Assembly (NCBI RefSeq): GCF_003999255.1
Contig: NZ_CP034791.1
Location: 1,218,501-1,282,500 of the forward strand
Direction of reading: 5' to 3'
Source: Caldicellulosiruptor changbaiensis
Lineage (GTDB): Bacteria > Bacillota > Thermoanaerobacteria > Caldicellulosiruptorales > Caldicellulosiruptoraceae
DNA: 64,000 bases
The translations under genes were made by a program, and so were the position numbers. The notes below the pieces were generated by a model. That model did no database searches. It was not told the DNA's origin and saw nothing but the letters and a program-made list of their open reading frames with translations. Each line of letters begins with the position of its first letter. Within the stretch, counting starts at the first letter, position 1. Below are positions 44,939 through 53,176 of this stretch, piece after piece.

Positions 44939-45298
44939 ATGAGTGAAAAAAGAGAGAGAAGATATGCAAGCTGGCTTGGTATCATAGTGAGGTTTGTTGT
45001 TGCTTCTTTTATGATGCTCTTAATGCAAATAATCTATCCAAATTTTGTTTTTAGCAACTGGATGGTTGGAATAGCTTTAATTGCTGCGATATCTGTGGTA
45101 ACATATATAATTGAGAGGATTACTACATTGTACAGAACACCAATAGGAAGAGGGATTATTGCTTTTTTGGTAACTTTTGCTATCTTATATTTTGCCAATA
45201 TGTCAGTCCCTGGAATAAAGGTACCTTTTGTTGCAAATTTAATAACCTCTTTCGTAGTTGGAATGTTTGATATATTTTTGCCTGACAGAGTATTTTAA
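44939..45298 (+). CDS. small integral membrane protein (holin-4/DUF2512-like)
   Basis: 119 residues with a basic N-terminus (SEKRERRYASW) and four hydrophobic helices (about 13-33, 41-60, 72-88, 94-115). The layout and ending FVVGMFDIFLPDRVF recall DUF2512/YndM or the holin 4-2 family of small membrane proteins; I cannot choose between them. Despite family names there are no phage genes around. The strong site GGGAGGTG sits 9 nt before ATG. Confidence 0.65.
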   Translation: MSEKRERRYASWLGIIVRFVVASFMMLLMQIIYPNFVFSNWMVGIALIAAISVVTYIIERITTLYRTPIGRGIIAFLVTFAILYFANMSVPGIKVPFVANLITSFVVGMFDIFLPDRVF

Positions 45299-45323
45299 TT
45301 TTGACCAAAAGGGGGTCTTTTGT

Positions 45324-46301
45324 TTGAAAATAGGAAAAATTCCTATTGAAATATTAAAGGAGCATGTGTTTGACCAAAAACCGGAAAGAAGTGATATTCT
45401 TCTTGCACCAGCTATTGGAGAAGACTCAGCAGCAGTTGATATTAAAAGTGATATTGCTGTTATCACAATGGATCCAATAACAGCAGCAGGCAGTATGATT
45501 GGATATCTTTCAGTTGTTGTGGTTTGTAATGATTTGGCTGCAGCAGGTGCTGAGCCAATAGGAGTGCTATGTACCGTCCTTATGCCACCAGAAAGTAGCC
45601 AAGAAGAGTTTATTCAAATTTTGCAGGATATAAAAGAGGCTTGCAAAAGGTTTAATATACAACTTTTAGGTGGTCACAGTGAAGTATCGCCCGTTGTTAC
45701 AAAGCCTTTAATTGTGTCAACAGGTTTTGGTAAGGTACAAAGGGACATGCTCATCTCTACCAGTAAAGCAAAAGTGGGTGATAAGATTATCATCACAAAG
45801 ACATTGGGAATAGAAGGCACATTTATACTTTATAATGAAAAAAAAGAAAAGCTAAAAACATTTCTAACTCCAGAGGAAGTTTCAGAAATAGAGAATTATA
45901 TCAACAAATTAAGTGTAATTGAAGAAGGCTTGGTTGCAAGAAAATATGCAAGTTCTATGCACGACATCACCGAAGGTGGTCTTTTTGGAGCAATTTATGA
46001 GGTTTGCAACGCTGCAAGAAAAGGCGCGAGAATCTATGAGGAAAAAATTGTGTTGAGTAGCAGTGTTAAGAAGGTTTCTTCTTTTTATAATTTAAATCCG
46101 TATAAGCTTATCTCAAGTGGAAGTATGTTGATTACTACTGATAAAGAAAATGAGCTTATCTATGAGCTCAAAGAAAAAGGGATTGATTGCTGCGTTGTTG
46201 GAGAGATTATTGAAGAACCAAAGATAGAGTTTATAAGTTCAAGCGGTGAGATTATACTTATAGATGAACTACCAATTGATGAAATCTATAAAGTGGTGTA
46301 G
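45324..46301 (+). CDS. AIR-synthase/HypE-like ATP-binding protein
   Basis: 325-residue member of the PurM/HypE/ThiL/SelD superfamily. The N-terminal AIRS domain has PAIGEDSAAVDI, TMDPITAAG, VVCNDLAAAGAEPIGVLCTVLMP and LLGGHSEVS; the C-terminal domain has MHDITEGGLFGAIYEVC and the Gly-rich SSGSMLITT. It lacks the HypE C-terminal Cys that is carbamoylated (C-terminus ends PIDEIYKVV), so it is not HypE itself. COG1973-type hydrogenase-maturation-like proteins of this length occur in many anaerobes; true role unknown. TTG start with GGGGGT 7 nt upstream. Confidence 0.75.
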   Translation: MKIGKIPIEILKEHVFDQKPERSDILLAPAIGEDSAAVDIKSDIAVITMDPITAAGSMIGYLSVVVVCNDLAAAGAEPIGVLCTVLMPPESSQEEFIQILQDIKEACKRFNIQLLGGHSEVSPVVTKPLIVSTGFGKVQRDMLISTSKAKVGDKIIITKTLGIEGTFILYNEKKEKLKTFLTPEEVSEIENYINKLSVIEEGLVARKYASSMHDITEGGLFGAIYEVCNAARKGARIYEEKIVLSSSVKKVSSFYNLNPYKLISSGSMLITTDKENELIYELKEKGIDCCVVGEIIEEPKIEFISSSGEIILIDELPIDEIYKVV

Positions 46302-46317
46302 AAGGGGTAGGAATGAA

Positions 46318-46989
46318 ATGAAGATATTAGTCATTGATGATGATGTAAAGATTTGTGAGGTTATTAAACTGTATTTAGAAAAAGAAGGTTTTGAAGTTGT
46401 AATTGCCCACAATGGCAGCGACGGTATGACCATGTTCAAACACGAGATGCCGGATTTAGTCATACTGGATATTATGCTCCCTAAGAAAGATGGGTATGAA
46501 GTATGCAGAGAAATCAGAAAAATCAGTAATATTCCAATTATAATGCTCACTGCAAAAGGTGAAACATTTGATAAAGTGTTGGGTTTAGAGCTTGGAGCAG
46601 ATGATTATATTGTCAAGCCATTTGACCCAAAAGAGCTCATTGCGAGAATAAAGGCTGTTTTAAGACGAACTCAAGGTGAAGTAAATGATGAGAAGGTGGT
46701 TGTTTATCCTAACCTTACCATCAATTTAACTACATACGAGGTAAAGCTTGAGGACAAGATTATAGAGATGCCGCCAAAAGAGATAGAGCTTTTATATTTT
46801 TTAGCATCTCATCCTAATAAGGTATTTACACGTGAACAGCTTCTTGACCACATATGGGGTTATAATTTTATGGGCGATACCAGAACTGTTGATGTCCATA
46901 TTAAAAGGATTAGGGAAAAAATAGAAAAAGATAAATACCCTTGGCGTATCAAAACTGTTTGGGGTGTGGGTTATAAATTTGAGATTTAA
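46318..46989 (+). CDS. OmpR-family response regulator
   Basis: 223 residues from ATG 46318 (AAGGGGTAGG upstream); the open frame from 46264 overlaps the previous gene and is rejected. Receiver: VIDDD pocket, phospho-acceptor Asp51 (VILDIMLP), LTAKGE, YIVKPFD. DNA-binding domain: EMPPKEIELLYFLASHPN and DTRTVDVHIKRIREKI with VWGVGYKFEI. Wording is close to WalR/ResD/PhoP-class regulators. Cognate kinase follows; htrA behind it carries 11-bp-phased repeats that fit an OmpR-family site. Confidence 0.92.
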   Translation: MKILVIDDDVKICEVIKLYLEKEGFEVVIAHNGSDGMTMFKHEMPDLVILDIMLPKKDGYEVCREIRKISNIPIIMLTAKGETFDKVLGLELGADDYIVKPFDPKELIARIKAVLRRTQGEVNDEKVVVYPNLTINLTTYEVKLEDKIIEMPPKEIELLYFLASHPNKVFTREQLLDHIWGYNFMGDTRTVDVHIKRIREKIEKDKYPWRIKTVWGVGYKFEI

Positions 46990-47014
46990 ATTTGCCTTAA
47001 GGGTGTGAATTAAA

Positions 47015-48418
47015 TTGAAATCTATATACTTTAAGTTTGTTACTATCTACACGATTATAATTGTCATGGGTTTTCTAATATTTGGGACAATACTTAACAA
47101 TCTTACTGAAAATTATTTTATATCACAAAAACAGACTCAGCTTGTCCGTGAAGCTGAAAAGATTGCAACAGGTCTTGCTCTTTGGTATATCACAGGCTTT
47201 TTAGAAAGGGATAGGCTTAGATTTGAGATAAATTTTTTACGTGACTATTTAAATGCCTCAATATTAATGATAAACAGAAATGCAAATGTTGTACTAAATT
47301 CAGATGAACAAGTTTTTATAAATGATTCAATTCTTCAAAGGATTAGAGATAAGGTATTCAGTGGTAATATCGCTGTTGAGAAGACATTGATAGGAGCTAT
47401 CGTAAAGAAAGAATATCTTATAATTGGGTATCCTGTTGTAATAAATAATCAAGTGGTTTCTGGACTTTTGCTTATCACATCAACAGACGATATTCGGCAA
47501 ACACTTAGGATGTACAATAGAATAATATGGCTTATTACATTGTTTGAGGTAATTCTTGTGTTGATTATAACCTATGCGCTTACACAGAAAATTATCACCC
47601 CAATAAAAAAGCTTGCAACTGTTTCAAGAAAAATTGCAGAAGGAGATTTTTCAGAAAAGATTCCTATACCGCTAAACAGCAATGATGAGATTGGGGAGCT
47701 TATAGCTTCTTTTAATTACATGACAGAAAAGTTAGAAAACTTAGAGATGATGAGGAAAAGTTTTATATCAAATGTTTCTCATGAGCTCAGATCTCCGCTT
47801 ACATCTATAAGAGGTTTTATTGAAGGTATACTTGACAGGACAATTCCTGATGACAAAAGAGATTTTTATTTAAACTTAGTGAAAGAAGAGGTTATAAAAC
47901 TTAACAACTTAATAAATCAACTTTTAGAATTGTCAAGACTTGAGTGGGGGAAGATAAATTTAAATTTGAGCACATTTAAGATTTATTCTGTTATAGCAGA
48001 AGAACTGATTAAGTTTGAACAGCGAATTGAAGAGAAAAAGATAGAAGTATTTTTGGAAGTAGATGAAAATCTTGTGGTTAAGGCAGATAGGGATTTGATT
48101 AGCAGGGTAGTTCACAACCTTTTGGACAATGCGATAAAATACAATAAAGTCGGGGGTAAGATATATATATATTCCGAAGTTGAAAATGGCAAAGCATATA
48201 TCACAATTCAAGACACGGGCATTGGCATACCTGAAAAGCTTCAAAAACTCATATGGGAAAGATTTTACAAGGTTGATGAGTCGCGCAGCCTTGAAAAGGG
48301 CGTAGGTTTGGGACTTTCTATAGTAAAGGAGATTATAAAGCTCCATAAGCAGAATATCTGGGTTGAAAGTGAAGAGGGTGTGGGTACAAAGTTTACATTT
48401 ACGCTTGATTTAAAATAA
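47015..48418 (+). CDS. sensor histidine kinase with HAMP domain
   Basis: 467-residue kinase partner of the preceding regulator. TM1 about 8-28, an extracytoplasmic loop with a single-Cache/PAS-like length (30-165), TM2 about 170-190, HAMP (about 192-245, including FSEKIPIPLNSNDEIGEL), HisKA with His256 in SNVSHELRSPLTSIRGFIEG, then N box VVHNLLDNAIKYN, G1 IQDTGIGIP, F box WERFYKVDESRS and G2 GVGLGLSIVKEI. TTG start with AAGGGTGTG upstream. Envelope-stress sensing would fit the adjacent protease; this is inference. Confidence 0.92.
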   Translation: MKSIYFKFVTIYTIIIVMGFLIFGTILNNLTENYFISQKQTQLVREAEKIATGLALWYITGFLERDRLRFEINFLRDYLNASILMINRNANVVLNSDEQVFINDSILQRIRDKVFSGNIAVEKTLIGAIVKKEYLIIGYPVVINNQVVSGLLLITSTDDIRQTLRMYNRIIWLITLFEVILVLIITYALTQKIITPIKKLATVSRKIAEGDFSEKIPIPLNSNDEIGELIASFNYMTEKLENLEMMRKSFISNVSHELRSPLTSIRGFIEGILDRTIPDDKRDFYLNLVKEEVIKLNNLINQLLELSRLEWGKINLNLSTFKIYSVIAEELIKFEQRIEEKKIEVFLEVDENLVVKADRDLISRVVHNLLDNAIKYNKVGGKIYIYSEVENGKAYITIQDTGIGIPEKLQKLIWERFYKVDESRSLEKGVGLGLSIVKEIIKLHKQNIWVESEEGVGTKFTFTLDLK

Positions 48419-48431
48419 TTTTTATTATTTG

Positions 48432-48459
48432 TTAACAGTTCGTTAAAAATTTTTTCAAA
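48432..48459 (+). promoter_or_regulatory. 11-bp-phased direct repeats upstream of htrA
   Basis: TTAACA (48432), TTAAAA (48443) and TTCAAA (48454) are spaced exactly 11 bp, each separated by 5 bp, the geometry of OmpR/PhoP-family sites. TTATAA follows at 48474-48479. The likely binder is the regulator encoded just upstream or PhoP. Confidence 0.5.
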
Positions 48460-48512
48460 AACAAGAGGTAAAATTATAAGTGAAAAAATAAAGTATAAGA
48501 GGTGAGGATAAG

Positions 48513-49736
48513 ATGTCTGATAAATTTGATTTCGAAACACCAAATTATCAACCTTCTTACAGTCCTATTAACTTTGAGATTCCAAGAACTATAAAGAAAA
48601 AGAAATCTTTAAAAGGGTACTTATTTGCAGGCTTCATTGGCGGTTTGATTGGCGCACTATTGGTTTCAATAATATTTATGGGATATTTTGGTGTTAACTT
48701 TGCTAACTTCAAAAACGATGTAAACTCAGCTATAAGCGGTCTTAACTTGGAGAGTTCAAATAATTTAGAACCTGTCACAAGGACAGTTGTTTTGAATTCT
48801 GGTAACGATTCATTTGTCACAGATGTTGCAAAAAAAGTTGGTCCGGCAGTTGTTGGAATCAAGAACAAAAGCACAGCCTACAACTGGTGGACTGATGAGA
48901 CGCAAGAAGTTACAATTGGTGAGGGCTCAGGTGTTATTATTAGCAAGGACGGTTATATTGTTACAAATAACCATGTTGTATCGGGTGCACGCAGCATTTC
49001 AGTAATTCTATCGGGTGAAAAGGAAGTTCCAGCAACAATTGTTGGAACAGATGCACTCAGTGACATTGCAGTTATAAAGATTGATCAAAAATATGTAACA
49101 TCTGTTGCACCACTTGGAGACTCTTCAAAGGTTAAGGTGGGTGAGTTTGTTGTTGCAATAGGGAATCCGTTAGGTCAGGAGTTTGCTGGTACTGTTACAT
49201 TTGGTGTTGTAAGTGCTGTCAATAGAAAACTTGACGTGGGAAATGGTGTACAGATACCCTTGATACAAACAGATGCGGCAATAAACCCCGGAAACAGTGG
49301 TGGAGCACTTGTAAATAGCAGTGGACAGGTAATAGGTATAAACACTGCTAAGATATCTCAAACAGGCGTTGAAGGAATGGGGTTTGCTATACCAATCAAC
49401 TATGTAAAGCCAATTGTAAATGACTTGATTAAATACAAAAAGGTTTTAAGGCCAACAATAGGTATATCTGTTATGGAGTACTACGACAGAGCTGGGAATA
49501 TAGTAGGTTTATATATCTCAAAAGTATATTCAGGCACAGGCGCAGCAAAGGCAGGACTGAAAGAGGGAGATTTGATTCTCCAGATAGATGGTAAAAAGGT
49601 AACCACATTTTCAGATATTCAATCAATACTTTCTACTCATAAGATTGGAGATGTGATTACTATAAGGGTATTGCGTGATGGACAAACTAAAGATTTTAAA
49701 GTAACACTTGGTGCACCAATAAATACAAACGATTAA
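48513..49736 (+). CDS. htrA: HtrA/DegP-type serine protease
   Basis: Membrane-anchored S1C protease for misfolded envelope proteins. 407 residues: cytoplasmic N-terminus (1-33, ending IKKKKSLKG), one TM (about 34-56), protease domain with His154 (VTNNHVVSG), Asp184 (SDIAVIKID) and Ser262 (GNSGGAL), and one PDZ domain (about 310-400, GLKEGDLILQIDGKKV). Order TCS-htrA and the phased repeats before it suggest control by that two-component system. ATG with AGAGGTGAGG upstream; strong terminator after. Confidence 0.95.
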   Translation: MSDKFDFETPNYQPSYSPINFEIPRTIKKKKSLKGYLFAGFIGGLIGALLVSIIFMGYFGVNFANFKNDVNSAISGLNLESSNNLEPVTRTVVLNSGNDSFVTDVAKKVGPAVVGIKNKSTAYNWWTDETQEVTIGEGSGVIISKDGYIVTNNHVVSGARSISVILSGEKEVPATIVGTDALSDIAVIKIDQKYVTSVAPLGDSSKVKVGEFVVAIGNPLGQEFAGTVTFGVVSAVNRKLDVGNGVQIPLIQTDAAINPGNSGGALVNSSGQVIGINTAKISQTGVEGMGFAIPINYVKPIVNDLIKYKKVLRPTIGISVMEYYDRAGNIVGLYISKVYSGTGAAKAGLKEGDLILQIDGKKVTTFSDIQSILSTHKIGDVITIRVLRDGQTKDFKVTLGAPINTND

Positions 49737-49762
49737 CAATAAGTGTATAATAAATTGCCAAA

Positions 49763-49804
49763 AAAGAGGCCATCACCAGAGGAAAGATGATGGTCTCTTT
49801 TTTT
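49763..49804 (+). terminator. rho-independent terminator after htrA
   Basis: 13-bp stem AAAGAGGCCATCA / TGATGGTCTCTTT (one G-T pair), 12-nt loop, T run. Confidence 0.9.
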
Positions 49805-49862
49805 GTAAATAATCATTCCGAATATTATAAATAACTTTTTTAAATTTGTTCACAATTAATTA

Positions 49863-49892
49863 TTGACACTACGGTAACTGCTTTGATAATAT
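49863..49892 (+). promoter_or_regulatory. promoter for the purine permease gene
   Basis: Consensus TTGACA (49863-49868) and TAATAT (49887-49892) with an 18-bp spacer. No purine riboswitch aptamer is present in the leader. Confidence 0.6.
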
Positions 49893-49959
49893 GTATTTGT
49901 AATGTCCAAACATTCGGATTTACAATTATAAAAATGTTCGAAGAAAGGTGGTATGATTT

Positions 49960-51348
49960 GTGTTAGAAAACTTATTTAAGCTGAAAGAGAGAAAAACTGA
50001 TGTAAAAACAGAAGTGATAGCAGGTTTTACAACGTTTATAACAATGGCTTACATAATATTTGTCAACCCCACAATCCTCAGTACAACCGGTCTTGACAAG
50101 CAGGCAGTGTTTTTTGCAACATGTATTGGGGCTGCTGTCGGTACACTTATAATGGCACTCTATGCAAATCTTCCATTTGCTTTGGCACCGGGAATGGGGC
50201 TTAATGCATTTTTCACATATACAGTGTGCCTCCAGATGAAATACACTCCTCAACAAGCTCTTGCTGCAGTGTTTATATCAGGTATAATATTTGTTCTAAT
50301 AACTGCTGTAGGTTTGCGACAAGCAATAGTAAAGTCAATTCCACAGTCCTTAAAACATGCAATGACTGCAGGTATAGGACTGTTTATTGCTTTTATAGGG
50401 TTTATCAACAGTGGAATAGTGGTTATTGACCCGGGTTCGAAACTGCCAAAGTTTGGTGATTTTACTGCAGCATTCAATTCTTTTACAAATAATCCTGATA
50501 TAAACAAGAGTATAATAGCTTCACGTGGTGCACTTGTTGCTGTAATTGGACTTTTGATAATTGGAATTTTGATTGCAAGAAGAGTAAAAGGTGCAATAAT
50601 AATTGGGATTATAATTACCACAATAATCAGCTTTCCACTGAAGATTGTTGACCTTTCAAAGTTTAAATTTAGTTTAGAAGCATTCAAGGTTTCTGCTTTC
50701 AACTTTGATTTTGCAGGACTGTTTTCTGCGCATAACCAAGGTGGAGGAATTGGAGCTGTACTTTTGAGCTTGTTTGCAATAATTTTGACATTTACACTCA
50801 TTGACATGTTTGATAGTATTGGTACCTTTGTTGGACTTGCTGACAAAGCAGGTATGCTTGACGAAAAAGGTGATATTCCTAATATGGACAGAGCACTTAT
50901 GTCAGATGCGATAGCAACAATTGTTGGAGCTATATTTGGTACCTCTACTGTAACAACCTATATCGAAAGTGCTGCAGGTATAGAAGAAGGTGGAAGAACT
51001 GGTCTTACTTCTCTTGTGACAGGACTTCTGTTTATCCTTGCACTGATTATTGCTCCATTTATCGGGCTTGTTCCATCCCAGGCTACAGCTCCAGCTCTTA
51101 TTGCTGTTGGTGTTATGATGATAAGCTCAATAAAGAAGATTGATTTTAACGACTTTGAAGAAGCTCTACCAGCATTTCTGACAATAGTGATAATGCCATT
51201 TACCTACAGCATTGCAAATGGTATTTCAGCTGGTATTATATTCTACGTTTTGGTTAAACTTTTAAGAGGGAAAGCAAAAGAGGTTCACCCAATTACTTAT
51301 GTGCTTGCTATTCTGTTCATCTTAAGATTTATGGTCATCGCCCATTAG
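49960..51348 (+). CDS. NCS2-family purine permease
   Basis: 462-residue, about 12-TM nucleobase permease of the AzgA-like (adenine/guanine/hypoxanthine) branch. Markers: AGFTTFITMAYIIFVNPTIL, the ALAPGMGLNAFFTYTV segment, GIGLFIAFIGFINSG, FTLIDMFDSIGTFVGLAD and GTSTVTTYIESAAGIEEGG. Similar to PbuG/PbuO of Bacillus. GTG start with AAAGGTGG upstream. It has its own promoter and terminator and lies next to the pur operon, consistent with purine salvage. Confidence 0.92.
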   Translation: MLENLFKLKERKTDVKTEVIAGFTTFITMAYIIFVNPTILSTTGLDKQAVFFATCIGAAVGTLIMALYANLPFALAPGMGLNAFFTYTVCLQMKYTPQQALAAVFISGIIFVLITAVGLRQAIVKSIPQSLKHAMTAGIGLFIAFIGFINSGIVVIDPGSKLPKFGDFTAAFNSFTNNPDINKSIIASRGALVAVIGLLIIGILIARRVKGAIIIGIIITTIISFPLKIVDLSKFKFSLEAFKVSAFNFDFAGLFSAHNQGGGIGAVLLSLFAIILTFTLIDMFDSIGTFVGLADKAGMLDEKGDIPNMDRALMSDAIATIVGAIFGTSTVTTYIESAAGIEEGGRTGLTSLVTGLLFILALIIAPFIGLVPSQATAPALIAVGVMMISSIKKIDFNDFEEALPAFLTIVIMPFTYSIANGISAGIIFYVLVKLLRGKAKEVHPITYVLAILFILRFMVIAH

Positions 51349-51351
51349 AAA

Positions 51352-51382
51352 AAAAGGGGAGCAAAGATGATGCTCCCCTTTT
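51352..51382 (+). terminator. rho-independent terminator after purine permease gene
   Basis: Perfect 12-bp stem AAAAGGGGAGCA / TGCTCCCCTTTT with a 7-nt loop. Confidence 0.88.
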
Positions 51383-51412
51383 AAAACTTAAAATTTTGAA
51401 TAATTATACATT

Positions 51413-51441
51413 TTGAAATATCAATAATCAGAGTCTAATAT
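51413..51441 (+). promoter_or_regulatory. pur operon promoter
   Basis: TTGAAA (51413-51418), 17-bp spacer, TAATAT (51436-51441), 32 nt before purC. No riboswitch and no PurR CCGAAC box is seen here. Confidence 0.55.
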
Positions 51442-51473
51442 CTGCCAACAGAACTTTAGGAGGTTTTATAATT

Positions 51474-52184
51474 ATGAGTTATCAAATAAAAGGATTGTTA
51501 TATGAGGGAAAGGCAAAAAAGATTTATGAGACAGACGTTGATGACATTGTTATAATTGAATATAAGGATGATGCAACTGCTTTTGATGGTACAAAAAGAG
51601 GTATAATTAATGAAAAAGGTATAGTAAACAACAAAATTTCAAACCATCTTTTCAAACTTTTAGAATCTAAAGGGATTCCTACACATTTTATTGAGCAGAT
51701 AGACGAAAGAAGGACAGCTGTAAAGAAAGTGGAGATAATTCCTGTAGAGGTCATTGTGAGAAACATTGCAGCAGGTTCACTTTGCAAAAGGCTTGGGCTT
51801 GAAGAAGGAACAGCCCTAAAAAGGCCAGTTTTAGAGTTTTGCTATAAAAATGATGCACTTCATGACCCTCAAATAAATGAGTATCACATCTTGGCTTTAG
51901 AGCTTGCAACAGAAGAGGAAATTAACAAAATTGTAGAATATTCATTTAAAATCAATCAGATTCTGAGGGAGTATTTGAAAAAGGTAAATATTGATTTGAT
52001 TGATTTTAAGCTGGAATTTGGAAGATACAAAGGCAGTATAATATTAGCCGATGAAATCTCACCAGATACATGTAGATTTTGGGATATGAACACAAAAGAG
52101 AAATTAGACAAGGATAGATTCAGAAGAGACCTTGGAAATGTTGAAGAGGCTTACAAAGAGGTTTTGAAAAGACTTGGGTTGTAA
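51474..52184 (+). CDS. purC: SAICAR synthetase
   Basis: Joins aspartate to CAIR with ATP. 236 residues: [47 protein letters not shown] and [13 protein letters not shown]. First gene of purCSQLFMNHD. ATG with AGGAGG 9 nt upstream. purE and purB, normally neighbours, are not in this operon. Confidence 0.97.
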   Translation: MSYQIKGLLYEGKAKKIYETDVDDIVIIEYKDDATAFDGTKRGIINEKGIVNNKISNHLFKLLESKGIPTHFIEQIDERRTAVKKVEIIPVEVIVRNIAAGSLCKRLGLEEGTALKRPVLEFCYKNDALHDPQINEYHILALELATEEEINKIVEYSFKINQILREYLKKVNIDLIDFKLEFGRYKGSIILADEISPDTCRFWDMNTKEKLDKDRFRRDLGNVEEAYKEVLKRLGL

Positions 52185-52222
52185 AATACAAGTTTTTTAA
52201 AGAAAGGAGATGCAATAAAAAG

Positions 52223-52471
52223 GTGCTTAAAGCAGAGATTTTTGTATATTTAAAGAAATCTATTTCAGATCCCCCAGGCATTGCTGTTTTGAACTCTTTA
52301 AAGAGTTTGGGATTTGAGAATGTTGAAAAGGTTAGGATGGGCAAGTATATAGTTGTATACTTAAATGAAAATGACATTGAAAAGGCAAAAGAAGAGGTAA
52401 AACTCATGTGCGAAAAGCTTTTGTGTAATCCTGTGATGGAAGAGTATAAGTTTAATATTTCGGAGGAGTAG
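52223..52471 (+). CDS. purS: FGAM synthase subunit PurS
   Basis: 82-residue subunit bridging PurL and PurQ. KAEIFVYLKKSISDPPGIAV with LGFENVEKVRMGKY is standard PurS. GTG start; AAAGGAGA lies 14 nt upstream, a slightly long spacing. Present because PurL here is the small form. Confidence 0.95.
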   Translation: MLKAEIFVYLKKSISDPPGIAVLNSLKSLGFENVEKVRMGKYIVVYLNENDIEKAKEEVKLMCEKLLCNPVMEEYKFNISEE

Positions 52472-52474
52472 ACG

Positions 52475-53170
52475 ATGAAGTTTGGTGTTGTAGTCTTCCC
52501 AGGCTCAAATTGTGACAGTGACTGCTATCATGTTATCAAAGATGTAATAAATGAACATGTTGAATATATATGGCATGATTATAATGAAAAATTAGATTTT
52601 GACTGCATAATTCTGCCCGGTGGTTTTTCCTATGGAGATTATTTAAGAGCAGGGGCAATAGCACGGTTTTCAAAAGTGATGCCGAGAATAGAAGAATTTG
52701 CTCAAAATGGAGGTCTTGTTATAGGGATTTGCAATGGGTTTCAGATTTTGACAGAAAGTCATCTTCTGCCAGGTGCTCTGATTAGGAACAAAAACTTAAA
52801 ATTTATATGTTCCGACCAGTATGTTAAAGTTGTTAACAACAAAACTCCATTTACTAACCTTTATAAAGAAAATGAAGTAATAAACCTGCCAATTGCTCAC
52901 GGTGAAGGGAATTATGTGGTAGATGAAGCTACTTTACAAGAAATGATAGAGAATGAACAAATAGTCCTACAGTACTGTGACAAAAATGGCAATGTAAATG
53001 AAGACACAAACCCAAATGGTTCCATTTTGAACATTGCAGGGATATGCAACAAGGAAAAGAATGTATTTGGACTCATGCCCCATCCAGAGAGAAGTAGTGA
53101 AAAGCTTTTGGGTTGTGAGGATGGGAAAAGAGTATTTTTGAGCATCATCAATTATCTGAGGTCGAGGTGA
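52475..53170 (+). CDS. purQ: FGAM synthase glutaminase subunit PurQ
   Basis: Class I amidotransferase, 231 residues: [32 protein letters not shown], nucleophile [22 protein letters not shown] and triad end [11 protein letters not shown]. Starts 3 nt after purS with TCGGAGGAG upstream. Confidence 0.97.
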   Translation: MKFGVVVFPGSNCDSDCYHVIKDVINEHVEYIWHDYNEKLDFDCIILPGGFSYGDYLRAGAIARFSKVMPRIEEFAQNGGLVIGICNGFQILTESHLLPGALIRNKNLKFICSDQYVKVVNNKTPFTNLYKENEVINLPIAHGEGNYVVDEATLQEMIENEQIVLQYCDKNGNVNEDTNPNGSILNIAGICNKEKNVFGLMPHPERSSEKLLGCEDGKRVFLSIINYLRSR

Positions 53171-53176
53171 GATATT

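Noticed and set aside
44939-45298. Prophage remnant suggested by the holin-like small membrane protein
   Set aside because: No other phage gene nearby; neighbours are core genes, and the family is also chromosomal.
49805-49959. Purine riboswitch for the permease
   Set aside because: No three-way junction with the conserved loop sequences; only a promoter and short imperfect repeats.
50250-50846. 198-codon minus-strand open frame inside the purine permease gene
   Set aside because: Antisense shadow of a conserved membrane protein; no ribosome site.
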